45,959 nt of DNA from Desulfocapsaceae bacterium (GCA_030653035.1 JAUSAB010000047.1:1-45959), one strand, 5' to 3'; positions 24,672 through 33,216 are shown, counted from the stretch's first letter. The notes: generated by a model from the letters alone, not told the origin. A program made the numbers and translations.

Positions 24672-24904
24672 ATGTGGTGCAGCATGGGCAAGAGCACGCG
24701 ATTAGTGGTCAGCCGGGCAATGAAAACGGTTGCAGTTTTTGCGCGGTCGGCGGCCATATGGTCACGCATGCGCTGTCTTTTCAGCCTGTGCCGTCATCTG
24801 TTCTGGTCTGGGTCGTCTGTCTTCTTCTTGCGGCGCAGTTCATCATATCCCCTTGTCCTCAAGCCTTTGGAGCCCGGGGTCCACCTCTTCTGTCTGTTGC
24901 TTAA
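24536..24904 (+). CDS. Small DUF2946-like membrane protein upstream of metal-uptake genes
   Basis: A 122-residue ORF. From about residue 28 it has a hydrophobic segment (CLVLLLILGQAVLLHHVVQHGQEH), then a loop with Cys and His (NGCSFCAVGGH), then a second hydrophobic segment near 90-110. This layout resembles DUF2946-type proteins found beside metal-uptake genes, but the match is weak. The first ~27 residues come from the direct repeat, so the native start may be lost or lie further in. It is 74 bp upstream of the porin gene and probably belongs to that transcription unit. Confidence 0.5.
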   Translation: MVSVPTSLPDFESSCTPGRYSFQGGRWRSVCLVLLLILGQAVLLHHVVQHGQEHAISGQPGNENGCSFCAVGGHMVTHALSFQPVPSSVLVWVVCLLLAAQFIISPCPQAFGARGPPLLSVA

Positions 24905-24978
24905 TATCCTGGAAGACAGCCATCCATAAAGGATAGTGCTGTTTTTGCCTATGCAACTTTTGACAGAAGGAAAATCAT

Positions 24979-26412
24979 ATGATGAGGAAAAATATGGCCG
25001 GCGCTTGCGCGCTCGGCGTCGTGTTGGCAGGTATGGCGCCGATGCATGCCCATGGTGCCGTAACCGACGAAGATCTGACCCAAATCCGGCAAGCCATCAA
25101 AAAGCTTGAGCAACAACACGCTGAAGATGCACAACACATCAAGGAATTGGAACAGCGGTTAAAGGATTCGGAATCCCGAGCTGTCGCTGCCAAAGATGTC
25201 GCACCCAAGGCCCAAGCCGGTCAAACGCCAATAAGCGAAATCCCCGTTGTTACCCCCTCTTTACCCCCTGATCCCCAGCCACTGTTATCAAGTGTCGCAA
25301 CCCCGGTTGCGATGTCAGCGCCTGCTCAAACCGGTGCGTCGGCCTCAGCCAACGCCTTCAATCCGGCGATCGGCATGACGCTGATGGGCACCTATTCCCA
25401 TTTCAGTCACGATCCAGACACCTCGCCCGCCCCCGGTTTTACGCTTGGGGAGGATGCCGGCAGTCTCGGCACCCAGGGATTTTCGCTCGGCGAGTCCGAA
25501 ATCAGCCTCAGCGCCAATATCGATCAAATGTTTTACGGGCAGCTGATTTTAAGCTACCCCGGCGAAGGCGGTGTCGAGGTCGAAGAGGGGTTCATTCAGA
25601 CCACGAGTTTGCCCTGGGGGGTAATGGCCAAAGGCGGTCGTTTCTTTTCGGGGATTGGCTACCTGAACGAACAGCATGCGCACGCCTGGGACTTTCTGGA
25701 TGCGCCCTTGCCCTATCGCGTCATGCTCAATAACCAGTTGAGTGATGATGGTGTCCAGGTGCGCTGGACTGCCCCTATCAATAGCTTTTTGCAATTCGGG
25801 ATGGAGGGATTGCGCGGGGAGAAGTTCCCGGCCACGCCCACCCATGACGGCGTCGGGGCGCAAAGCGTCTTTGTGAAAGCGGGCGGTGATGTGAACGAGA
25901 GTAATTCGTGGCTCGCAAGCCTTGCCTATTATCATGCCGACGCGGAAGAACTTATGACCGGCGACGACATTTTCACCGGTGAAAATCATCTCGGCATCGC
26001 CGGTCTGGTCTGGAAATGGGCGCCGGATGGTAATTTTGTCGAGCGCAACCTGAAGCTGCAAAGTGAGTTTTTCTTCAGGCGGCAGGAGGGTATTTTTAAT
26101 GATCTGGCTTATCGCGGCAACCAGACGGGATTTTATGGTCAGGCCATCTATCAGTTCATGCCGCGCTGGAGTGTCGGCGTCCGTTATGATCAGCTATCGG
26201 CCGGTGATCAGGGCGGGGATTTAGCGGGCACGACGCTGGACAACCTGGGCGATACGCTCCAGCGTTACAGCAGCGTTCTGACGTATAATACCAGCGAGTT
26301 TGGCCGTTTCCGCCTGCAGTACAACTATGACGATTCAGCACCGCAGTCGAATCAGGGTGTGATGCTGAATTATACGGTCAGTCTCGGCGCCCATGGCGCC
26401 CATCAGTATTAA
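24979..26412 (+). CDS. Outer-membrane porin-like protein of a metal-uptake cluster
   Basis: A 477-residue protein with a signal peptide (ending MHAHGA), a short coiled-coil (about 35-70, IKKLEQQHAEDAQHIKELE), a Pro/Ala linker to ~115, and then a ~350-residue beta-barrel with alternating aromatic strands and a terminal strand (GVMLNYTVSLG). No TonB plug domain is seen, so it is a porin rather than a TonB-dependent receptor. AGAAGG precedes the ATG pair. The following ZnuA-like and ZnuB-like genes suggest that it passes zinc or another divalent metal across the outer membrane. Clearly GC-richer than its left neighbours. Confidence 0.8.
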   Translation: MMRKNMAGACALGVVLAGMAPMHAHGAVTDEDLTQIRQAIKKLEQQHAEDAQHIKELEQRLKDSESRAVAAKDVAPKAQAGQTPISEIPVVTPSLPPDPQPLLSSVATPVAMSAPAQTGASASANAFNPAIGMTLMGTYSHFSHDPDTSPAPGFTLGEDAGSLGTQGFSLGESEISLSANIDQMFYGQLILSYPGEGGVEVEEGFIQTTSLPWGVMAKGGRFFSGIGYLNEQHAHAWDFLDAPLPYRVMLNNQLSDDGVQVRWTAPINSFLQFGMEGLRGEKFPATPTHDGVGAQSVFVKAGGDVNESNSWLASLAYYHADAEELMTGDDIFTGENHLGIAGLVWKWAPDGNFVERNLKLQSEFFFRRQEGIFNDLAYRGNQTGFYGQAIYQFMPRWSVGVRYDQLSAGDQGGDLAGTTLDNLGDTLQRYSSVLTYNTSEFGRFRLQYNYDDSAPQSNQGVMLNYTVSLGAHGAHQY

Positions 26413-26431
26413 GCCAAAGGAGAACGATACC

Positions 26432-27343
26432 ATGAACAAACTGGTAATATATATTGTTTTGATTGGCGGTCTCTTCATCGCCGCCGCCCCGGCCCAGGCT
26501 GTCGTCAATATCTTTGCCTGCGAACCCGAATGGGGAGCGCTTGCAACCGAGATCGGTGGTGATGCCGTCTCTGTCTATGTCGCCTCGACCGGGCGTCAGG
26601 ACCCGCATCAGATCCAGGCACGGCCAAGTCTGATCGCGCGCGCCCGGAATGCTGATCTCGTGTTCTGCAATGGCGCTGAGCTTGAGGTCGGCTGGATGCC
26701 TGTTGTCCTGCGCCAAGCCGCCAATGGCAAAGTCCAGCCGGGATCGCCCGGTTATCTGGAAGCGGCGAGTGTCGTTGCCATGAAGGATATCCCGCAACTT
26801 CTTGATCGTGCCGGAGGCGATGTGCATGCATCGGGCAATCCGCATATTCAAACTGATCCGCGTAATTTTCTGCCGGTGGCAGATGCGCTGGCCTCCCGGT
26901 TGGCCGAAATTGATCCGGTAAATGGCGCACTCTATAAGACGCGTCACGATGCCTTTGTTGCCGAGTGGCGGGCGGCAATCCAACGATGGGAGGCCGAAGC
27001 GGCGCCCCTGAAAGGCATGCCGATTGCCGTACAGCATAAGAGCTGGATCTATCTGCTCGACTGGTTGGGGTTGAAGGATATTGTGGCGCTGGAACCCAAG
27101 CCCGGTGTGCCGCCGTCAAGCGGTTATCTGGCAGAGGTGCTGGCCAAGGTCAAGGCCAGCCCGGTCAAGATGACCATCCGTGCCGCCTATGAGGACGGAC
27201 GTCCTTCCCAATGGTTAGAGCAGAACGCGGGGGTGCCGGCAGTAGAACTGCCTTTTACGGTCGGCGGCAGCGATAAGGCCAAAGACCTGTTTGCCCTATT
27301 TGACGACACGGTTGATCGATTAGTGAAGGGAGTTCGTCCATGA
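26432..27343 (+). CDS. ZnuA-like metal-binding periplasmic protein
   Basis: A 303-residue ABC-type solute-binding protein of cluster 9 (ZnuA/TroA group) with a signal peptide ending APAQA. Candidate metal ligands are His in DPHQIQARPS, His in ASGNPHIQTDP, His in VQHKSW and an acidic residue near AAYEDGRPS. The usual His-rich loop of zinc-specific ZnuA is absent, so metal choice (Zn or Mn) is open. AAAGGAG precedes the ATG. The stop overlaps the start of the permease gene by 4 bp (ATGA), showing tight coupling. Confidence 0.9.
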   Translation: MNKLVIYIVLIGGLFIAAAPAQAVVNIFACEPEWGALATEIGGDAVSVYVASTGRQDPHQIQARPSLIARARNADLVFCNGAELEVGWMPVVLRQAANGKVQPGSPGYLEAASVVAMKDIPQLLDRAGGDVHASGNPHIQTDPRNFLPVADALASRLAEIDPVNGALYKTRHDAFVAEWRAAIQRWEAEAAPLKGMPIAVQHKSWIYLLDWLGLKDIVALEPKPGVPPSSGYLAEVLAKVKASPVKMTIRAAYEDGRPSQWLEQNAGVPAVELPFTVGGSDKAKDLFALFDDTVDRLVKGVRP

Positions 27344-28122
27344 GTGTGGGGGAAAACGTTGATCTTGCCATTCTGCTGCCGGCCCTGCTGGCAGGGCTGC
27401 TGGTTTTATCCACCCATGTGCCGCTGGGCCGACAGGTGCTGGGCCGCGGGATCGTCTTCATCGATCTGGCCTTGGCCCAGGTGGCCGGGTTGGGGATTAT
27501 CCTGATGGACACGCTTGGTTTTGAGCCGCATGGCTGGCGCGTGCAGGCTGCGGCCTGCACGTCAGCGCTTCTTGGGGCCTTGCTCCTGACGTGGACCCAA
27601 AAACACTGGGGCCAAGTCCAGGAGGCGTTGGTGGGCACGCTCTTTGCTGTGGCGGCGTGTGCCGGGCTTTTGCTTTTGGCCCACAACCCGCACGGCGGCG
27701 AGCATCTGCAGGATCTGCTGGGAGGCCAGATTCTCTGGACCTCGCCGCACGACCTGATCCCGGTTGTCATGCTCTATGCTGCCGTGCTGGCGGTATGGTT
27801 CAGCTTTCGGCAACGGCTCGGGGACCTTGGATTTTATCTGCTGTTTGCCGTGACCGTCACCGCCTCCGTGCAGCTTGTCGGCATCTATCTCGTCTTTGCC
27901 AGCCTGATTGTCCCGGCCCTTGCCGTCCGCGGCATGCACGATCGCTTGCAACTGCCCATGGGGTATGCTGTCGGCGCCTTGGGCTATGTCGTGGGCTTGC
28001 TGCTCTCGGCCCTGTTTGATCTGCCTACGGGTCCGGTCATTGTCTGCTCCCTGGTTCTGGTAATGATTCTAACGTGGCTGATAAAAGGGAGGAAGGGCGT
28101 TGTGGTTTCTGCCGCCAGATAA
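27340..28122 (+). CDS. ZnuB-like metal ABC transporter permease
   Basis: A 260-residue inner-membrane permease of the ABC-3 (ZnuB/TroC) family with about eight membrane segments. The family signatures GRGIVFIDLALAQVAGLG and QLVGIYLVFASLIVPALA are present, the second containing the ATPase-coupling region. The start overlaps the ZnuA-like gene (ATGA). No ATPase (ZnuC) gene follows. The next 650 bp contain only gene remnants, so energy coupling must come from an ATPase elsewhere, or the system has lost a gene. Confidence 0.9.
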   Translation: MSVGENVDLAILLPALLAGLLVLSTHVPLGRQVLGRGIVFIDLALAQVAGLGIILMDTLGFEPHGWRVQAAACTSALLGALLLTWTQKHWGQVQEALVGTLFAVAACAGLLLLAHNPHGGEHLQDLLGGQILWTSPHDLIPVVMLYAAVLAVWFSFRQRLGDLGFYLLFAVTVTASVQLVGIYLVFASLIVPALAVRGMHDRLQLPMGYAVGALGYVVGLLLSALFDLPTGPVIVCSLVLVMILTWLIKGRKGVVVSAAR

Positions 28123-28280
28123 AAAACGGATATCGTATAGCATGTTTTGAGATGCTAATTCCAAAAAGCATTCAAGTTGACACCGAGAAGGCAATCGAGC
28201 AGCGACGAAGCAGTACGGGGAGTACGGTGAGGAGCCGCGCAGTGCCGCCGGAAGGTGCCGGCTTGAATGCAAATTGGAAT

Positions 28281-28307
28281 AACCGATGAGTATACTGCTC
28301 GTCGGTT
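28281..28307 (+). terminator. Hairpin after the metal-uptake genes (possible terminator)
   Basis: A 10-bp stem (AACCGATGAG with CTCGTCGGTT, one G-T pair) with a 7-nt loop. No T-tract follows, so its role as a terminator is only possible. Confidence 0.35.
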
Positions 28308-28347
28308 AGCTTATTCGTCATGACTCTACAGATGCCCCATGCTTCAA

Positions 28348-28465
28348 AGGGCTGACCTGACCGGCATGATGGAAGTTCTTTGTTCCTCTACTGGAGTATC
28401 TCAATAAGATCAAACTGACCATCCTGGTTGGCGACACCCGAATCCTGTGTAAAAAAATCTTGTAG
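28348..28465 (+). pseudogene. Remnant of the 3' end of selB
   Basis: From about 28386 it reads LLEYLNKIKLTILVGDTRIL then CKKIL and a stop, against [20 protein letters not shown] then RKKIT in the intact SelB. Similarity continues a little further left but out of frame. All upstream SelB sequence is missing. Confidence 0.88.
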
Positions 28466-28619
28466 AAAGGGTGCGGGGGATAGTGCCTTTTTGATTTCTG
28501 CCATGATCTTCCTCAGTACTGAAGTGGGAGACGACAGCAGCCATGTTCAGGCAAGTGCCCAGGGGGGGGGCGATCTGGCCGACCATGTGAAAAATCTCAT
28601 GAACCAGTTCAAAATTTGA
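28466..28619 (+). pseudogene. Possible 3' remnant of a chemotaxis-receptor gene
   Basis: The frame ends SSHVQASAQ, GGGDLADHVKNLMNQFKI and stop, which looks like the last helix of a methyl-accepting chemotaxis protein (VRASAEEL..LA..L..LV.QFK pattern). A run of nine G at about 28562 sits where the usual EELS would be, suggesting a slippage mutation. The match is short and the call tentative. Confidence 0.4.
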
Positions 28620-28723
28620 TTTTTTATTTGCAATGAAGTTCGGTTGAAAATCGGTGACATCTGTTGCTTGTCATGTTGCTACTTCCAGGAGGAAATGGTG
28701 AGCATGACGGCTCGTTGCCACTA

Positions 28724-28771
28724 ATAATTTTTCTCCCGGTCGGGTTTTAGTTCGGCTGGGTGAAAAATTAT
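28724..28771 (-). terminator. Long hairpin downstream of tilS (possible terminator)
   Basis: ATAATTTTTCTCCC at the left pairs with GGGTGAAAAATTAT at the right with one mismatch, around a GGTCGGG..CGGCT loop. It lies 10 bp after the tilS stop on the reverse strand. The stem itself contains the T-run. Confidence 0.5.
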
Positions 28772-28780
28772 GGATAGCTA

Positions 28781-29842
28781 TTAAAATTCCCCCTCCATCC
28801 TTCCTCTGTAACTGCATTTGCCTACCGGATAGCTGAAAATGAGATTCTCACGGGTCTTGTGTGTGCGCAATCCTTGGCTAAGATGTATCTCCGATCCTGT
28901 CTGTCCTGTATGCAACAAGTCAAGAAGCAGCGCTATCTGCCTGAATTGCGGTCTAGCCTCCATCTGCCAGCAGCATTTTTCAAAGATACGTCGCTGGAGA
29001 GCAGGGTGGAGACGACAGAACTCTTTAGTGTTTATTTGGATGGTATAGGGTGGTGATATAGGGCCAACCGGCTGAATCGCAATCATTTTGACTACTTGGT
29101 GCCAGACCTTATCAACCATTTCATCCAGCAATGCCTCTTCATCTTGGAGGATCTTGGCGGTCTGGAGCAGAGTTTGTTTGATGGAGTTGTTAAAGTGCTC
29201 TTGCAGATAGGGCAGGAGGTCCAGCCGTACTTTGTTTCGGAGATAGGTTCGTTCCAGGTTGGAACTGTCGATGCAGAAGGGGATCTGTTGCATCTGCAGG
29301 TAGTGGAGCAGGGTCTTTTTGTTTTCGTGCAGAAGGGGGCGGATGATTGGGCCGTTTTGAAGAAGCATTCCGGAGAGTCCTTTTCGACCGCTGCCGCGGA
29401 TGAGACGGATCAGAAACTCTTCGGCCTGATCATCGGCGGTATGGGCCACTGCTATTGCTGCTCCCTGGTGTTGCAGTCGCATTGCCTCAAGCGCCTGATA
29501 ACGCAGGGCGCGGGCGGTCTCTTCAATGGACGTCTTGTCCTTCTGGGCGGCTATGTTCACATCAACGGTGATCAACTCAAACCCTGCCTGTAACTGCCGG
29601 GTCAGGGTCTGTACCAGCTCAATCTCAGCTCCGGTTTCAGCGGGCCTCAGGCTGTGATCAATATAGACGGCGATGAATCTGATGAGAGGCAGGGCGGAGC
29701 AGAGGATATGGAGCAGGGCCACGGAGTCCGGGCCGCCGGATACTCCGACGATTACCGTGTCGCCGGGTTGTGCCAGGGCCTGCGTGGCAACAAGGGTCGC
29801 GATTCGCTGACGCAGGATTATGGGAGGTGTGGGCTGTTTCAA
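28781..29842 (-). CDS. tilS: tRNA(Ile)-lysidine synthetase TilS
   Basis: Essential enzyme that converts cytidine-34 of tRNA-Ile(CAU) to lysidine using ATP and lysine, changing its codon from AUG to AUA. It has 353 residues. The PP-loop VGVSGGPDSVALLHIL (about 33-48) and the HTADDQAEEFLIRLIRGSG motif are intact. The C-terminal part is shorter than in E. coli TilS, with a compact tRNA-binding tail. It is the last gene of the reverse mpl-pnt unit, 18 bp after pntB. Confidence 0.95.
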   Translation of the reverse strand: MKQPTPPIILRQRIATLVATQALAQPGDTVIVGVSGGPDSVALLHILCSALPLIRFIAVYIDHSLRPAETGAEIELVQTLTRQLQAGFELITVDVNIAAQKDKTSIEETARALRYQALEAMRLQHQGAAIAVAHTADDQAEEFLIRLIRGSGRKGLSGMLLQNGPIIRPLLHENKKTLLHYLQMQQIPFCIDSSNLERTYLRNKVRLDLLPYLQEHFNNSIKQTLLQTAKILQDEEALLDEMVDKVWHQVVKMIAIQPVGPISPPYTIQINTKEFCRLHPALQRRIFEKCCWQMEARPQFRQIALLLDLLHTGQTGSEIHLSQGLRTHKTRENLIFSYPVGKCSYRGRMEGEF

Positions 29843-29860
29843 CGGGTTCTGTTCTGGTTG

Positions 29861-31240
29861 TTATTTTTTGAGGGTTGCCAGGATCTTTTGCAGGGAAGAC
29901 CTGGCATCGCCAAAGAGCATCATGGTGTTGTCCATCGAGAAAAGCTCATTGTCAATGCCTGCAAAACCAACATTCAGGGAGCGTTTGAGCACTATCACCG
30001 TCCTTGCCTTTTCCACATCGAGCACCGGCATCCCGTAGATGGGGCTGGCGGGGTTGGTCTTGGCCGCAGGATTGACCACGTCGTTGGCGCCGATCACCAG
30101 GACCACATCGGTGGCGGCGAAATCATCGTTGATATCGTCCATGGCAAAAAGCTGTTCATAGGGGACATCGGCCTCGGCCAGCAGGACATTCATGTGGCCG
30201 GGCATCCGGCCGGCCACTGGGTGAATGGCGTAACGGACCTCGATCCCATGTTCGCCCAGATAATCGGCAAGTTCCCGGGTGGCGTGCTGGGCCTGGGCTG
30301 CAGCCATGCCGTATCCGGGGACAATGATCAGTGATTGGGCATTGGCCAGGATCGTGGCCACATCCTCAACTTCCCCCCCCTTCATCGTTTGGGCTGGGAT
30401 CTCACCGGTTGCGGTTGCGGATTCGTCCACCTTGCCAAAGGCGCTGAACAGGACATTAGCCAGTGAGCGGTTCATGGCATCGCACATGATCTTGGTCAGG
30501 AAGATGCCGGAGGCCCCGACCAAGGAGCCGGTAATGATCAGGGCATTATTGCTCAGGGCGAAACCGGTCATGGAAACGGCGAGGCCCGAATAGGAGTTGA
30601 GCAGGCAGATAATAACCGGCATGTCGGCCCCGCCGATGGGGATGACCGCCAGCACGCCAAGCCCTAAGGAGAGGACAAGGACGCCGGCGATGGTCAGAAT
30701 ATTGGTGGAATCCTGAAAGACGAGCCAGGAAAGGGCAACTGTGGCCAGGACAATGAGGCCATTAATGATCTGCTGCCCCGGATAGGTGACGGGGCGGGTG
30801 GGGATCAACCCTTGAAGTTTGGCATAGGCCATGAGGGAACCGGTGAAGGTCAGGCCGCCGATGATGAGGGACAGCAGGAGAGTGAGTAGGGTAAAAGGGA
30901 CAAATCCCGTGCTGTTGCCATGGAATTCGGCCAGGGCAACCAGGGCGGAGGCGGCCCCGCCGCAGCCGTTAAGCAGGCCCACCATCTCGGGCATGGCAGT
31001 CATCTTCACCTTGATGGCAGCATACGCTCCGATAACCGTGCCAATGAAAATCCCGCCAATGATCAGGGTGAAGCCGTTAATTTCCGGGGCGGCCAGGGTC
31101 GCGCCAATGGCTGCGGCCATTCCGATCATGGACAGGAAATTGCCCTTTTTGGCGGTGTCGGGTGAACTCAGATATTTGATGCCGACCATGAACAGGGTGG
31201 CGGCAAGCAGATAGATGAGATTGATAATGTGTTGAGACAT
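29861..31240 (-). CDS. pntB: NAD(P) transhydrogenase subunit beta PntB
   Basis: Inner-membrane subunit of the proton-translocating transhydrogenase that moves hydride from NADH to NADP+. It has 459 residues: an N-terminal half of about nine membrane helices and a C-terminal NADP(H)-binding domain with PGYGMAAAQAQHATRELAD and DVVLVIGANDVVNPAA. In the intact operon order it should directly follow pntAB. Here a 366-bp mobile element separates them, so the gene may have lost optimal coupling with the alpha subunits. No strong Shine-Dalgarno is visible before its ATG. Confidence 0.96.
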   Translation of the reverse strand: MSQHIINLIYLLAATLFMVGIKYLSSPDTAKKGNFLSMIGMAAAIGATLAAPEINGFTLIIGGIFIGTVIGAYAAIKVKMTAMPEMVGLLNGCGGAASALVALAEFHGNSTGFVPFTLLTLLLSLIIGGLTFTGSLMAYAKLQGLIPTRPVTYPGQQIINGLIVLATVALSWLVFQDSTNILTIAGVLVLSLGLGVLAVIPIGGADMPVIICLLNSYSGLAVSMTGFALSNNALIITGSLVGASGIFLTKIMCDAMNRSLANVLFSAFGKVDESATATGEIPAQTMKGGEVEDVATILANAQSLIIVPGYGMAAAQAQHATRELADYLGEHGIEVRYAIHPVAGRMPGHMNVLLAEADVPYEQLFAMDDINDDFAATDVVLVIGANDVVNPAAKTNPASPIYGMPVLDVEKARTVIVLKRSLNVGFAGIDNELFSMDNTMMLFGDARSSLQKILATLKK

Positions 31241-31326
31241 GGGGTGTCCACTTTTTTGTGTTTATATGAAGGCTGTCTTGGTACGTGAACATGTTGATTG
31301 GCGCGAGGATGTCTGAACCTTACTTC

Positions 31327-31692
31327 TGTCATTTCGACCGGCAGGGAGAAATCTTTTCCCGTGGGTCAGAAAACCATTCTGAACTTAAATCTTGCCAATT
31401 AGGATTAGAACGTACGACCAGATTGTCTTTTTTTTCACGTCGCCATTTCTTGATTTCTTTTTCTCTGGATATAGCGGCCACTACATCATTGGTTTCTTCA
31501 TAATATACCAACTTGCTGACGTTGTATTTTTTGGTAAATCCCTCAATCAATTTCTTTTTATGTTCGTAAACACGCCGTATGAGATTATTGGTAACGCCAA
31601 CGTAAATAACTTTATGGTTCCAATTGGTGAGCAGGTAAACAAAATATTGTCGTTCAAAGGGCACAAGATTTCTCCCGCTGGTCGAAATGACA
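31327..31692 (-). mobile_element. Minimal GIY-YIG inverted-repeat element (366 bp)
   Basis: Left end 31327-31355 and right end 31665-31692 are 28-29 bp inverted repeats (TGTCATTTCGACC, a 4-6 nt variable core, then GGGAGAAATCTT). The GIY-YIG ORF fills everything between, and its last ~10 codons and stop lie in the left repeat. It is inserted between pntAB and pntB. A short ORF-less relative is at 35202-35282. No target-site duplication is evident. Confidence 0.85.
31329..31664 (-). CDS. GIY-YIG nuclease-superfamily protein
   Basis: A 111-residue single-domain GIY-YIG protein. YFVYLLTNWNHKVIYVGVTN contains the VYLL / IYVGVT strands that stand for GIY and YIG. The family Arg is in LIRRVYEHKK, the catalytic Glu is plausible in YYEETND and a conserved stretch AISREKEIKKWRR follows. 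The start is GTG at 31664, next to the right inverted repeat. The C-terminal end DPREKISPCRSK is encoded by the left inverted repeat. It has no functional link to the surrounding transhydrogenase genes. I infer that it acts on its own flanking repeats. Confidence 0.9.
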   Translation of the reverse strand: MPFERQYFVYLLTNWNHKVIYVGVTNNLIRRVYEHKKKLIEGFTKKYNVSKLVYYEETNDVVAAISREKEIKKWRREKKDNLVVRSNPNWQDLSSEWFSDPREKISPCRSK

Positions 31693-31768
31693 AAAAAAGA
31701 ATTTCAAAACTATTGCAACAGGCTTTCTGGAATATCTTTTCATAACATCCATTATTCGTCTTTTCCCT

Positions 31769-32053
31769 CTATTTCTTGAACATCTGCAGCATCCGGTGGG
31801 TCACCAGATAGCCGCCAACCACATTGATGGTGGCAAGAATGACGGCCAGAAAACCGATAACGGAGATGGAGTTGAATGATTCCGGGTGTCCCGTGGCCAG
31901 CAGGGCGCCGAGGATGGCAATGCCGGAGATGGCATTGGAGCCCGACATCAGCGGGGTGTGCAGGGTCGGCGGCACCTTGGCGATAAGTTCCGCCCCGGCA
32001 AAACAGGCCAGGACAAAAATGGTCAAGCCGATGATGATTGTTCCGGTATCCAT
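31769..32053 (-). CDS. pntAB: NAD(P) transhydrogenase subunit alpha, part 2 (PntAB)
   Basis: A 94-residue membrane subunit with three helices, corresponding to the C-terminal membrane part of E. coli PntA. Signature TLHTPLMSGSNAISGI is present. It lies 23 bp after pntAA. A separate pntAB gene is the usual layout in three-subunit transhydrogenases. The GIY-YIG element follows 76 bp later. Confidence 0.95.
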   Translation of the reverse strand: MDTGTIIIGLTIFVLACFAGAELIAKVPPTLHTPLMSGSNAISGIAILGALLATGHPESFNSISVIGFLAVILATINVVGGYLVTHRMLQMFKK

Positions 32054-32076
32054 TTTCTTCTCCTCGGAATCTGCTG

Positions 32077-33216
32077 TTATTGTGATTTACCAGCCATCAG
32101 TCTGCTGGTCAGTTCGTGGAACACCTTGCCGTCTTTGGTGACTAGAGAGCCCCTGGTGATCTCATCATTCATGTCCATCCTGAAACCCTTTTCGTCGCAG
32201 AGATAGAGGAGGAACTTTTCGACATTTCGGGAAAACATCTGGCTGGCATGGAAGGCCATGGTGGATGGCAGGTTAGGGTGGCCGATGATTGTCACCCCAT
32301 GGGCGACAATGGTCTGGCCGGGCTGGGTCAGGGCGCAGTTGCCGCCCATCTCGGCGGCAAGATCAACGATGACCGAGCCCGGCTTCATGCTTTGCACCTG
32401 TTCCTTGCTGATCAGGATGGGTGCCTTGCGGCCAGGCAGCAGGGCGGTGGGGATGACCACATCCGACTTGGCAATGTGCCTGCTGATCAGCTCCGCCTGT
32501 TTCTCTTTGTATTCGTCCGACATCTCTTTGGCATAGCCGCCGCCCCCGGAACCGTCCTCACTGACCGGGACCTCAATAAATTTGGCGCCCACCGAGCGGA
32601 CCTGCTCCTTGACCTCGGGCCGGACATCAAAGGCCTCGACCACGCCGCCCAGCCGTTTGGCGGTGGCGCAGGCCATGAGTCCGGCAACACCGGCGCCAAG
32701 GACCAGCACCTTGGCTGGGGAAACGGTGCCGGCGGCGGTCATGAGCATGGGAAAGAAACGGTTGATGGTATCGGCGGCCAGCAGCACCGCCTTGTAGCCG
32801 GCGATAGTGCTCATCGAGCTGAGCACATCCATGGATTGGGCGAGGGTGGTGCGGGGGATGATATCGAGCCCAAAGGCGGTGATCTGTTTTGCCGTAAGCG
32901 TTCTTACCAGATCGTGTCTGAGGGTCGGTTGGAGGATGGCGATGAGGACACTGCTGTCTTTCAGCATCACGGCCTCTTCCAGGGACGGGGGCCGGACCTT
33001 GACCACGCAATCGGCCTGAGCGGCCAACTCCTGGAGGGAGCTCACCAGGGTGGCGCCGACCTGTTCGTATTCCTGGTCGCTGTAGCCGGCACTGCTCCCC
33101 GCGCCAGCCTCGACTAGGAGAGTAAACCCTTTCTGCGTTAAGCGTTTGATCGAATCAGGGATGAGCGCGACCCGGTTTTCCCCTTCTTCTGTTTCCTTCA
33201 GGACGGCGAGTTTCAT
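32077..33216 (-). CDS. pntAA: NAD(P) transhydrogenase subunit alpha, part 1 (PntAA)
   Basis: A 379-residue soluble NAD(H)-binding subunit related to alanine dehydrogenase. Visible are MKLAVLKETEEGENRVALIP at the start, the Rossmann motif VLGAGVAGLMACATAKRLGG (about 171-190), and the RQD-like and mobile-loop region YAKEMSDEYK. Together with PntAB and PntB it forms the complex that supplies NADPH using the proton gradient. It lies 44 bp after mpl. Confidence 0.96.
   Translation of the reverse strand: MKLAVLKETEEGENRVALIPDSIKRLTQKGFTLLVEAGAGSSAGYSDQEYEQVGATLVSSLQELAAQADCVVKVRPPSLEEAVMLKDSSVLIAILQPTLRHDLVRTLTAKQITAFGLDIIPRTTLAQSMDVLSSMSTIAGYKAVLLAADTINRFFPMLMTAAGTVSPAKVLVLGAGVAGLMACATAKRLGGVVEAFDVRPEVKEQVRSVGAKFIEVPVSEDGSGGGGYAKEMSDEYKEKQAELISRHIAKSDVVIPTALLPGRKAPILISKEQVQSMKPGSVIVDLAAEMGGNCALTQPGQTIVAHGVTIIGHPNLPSTMAFHASQMFSRNVEKFLLYLCDEKGFRMDMNDEITRGSLVTKDGKVFHELTSRLMAGKSQ

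Noticed and set aside
31329-31664. Homing endonuclease of a group I intron
   Set aside because: GIY-YIG enzymes occur in introns, but here no coding gene is interrupted and there is no intron-sized flank, only 28-29 bp inverted repeats.
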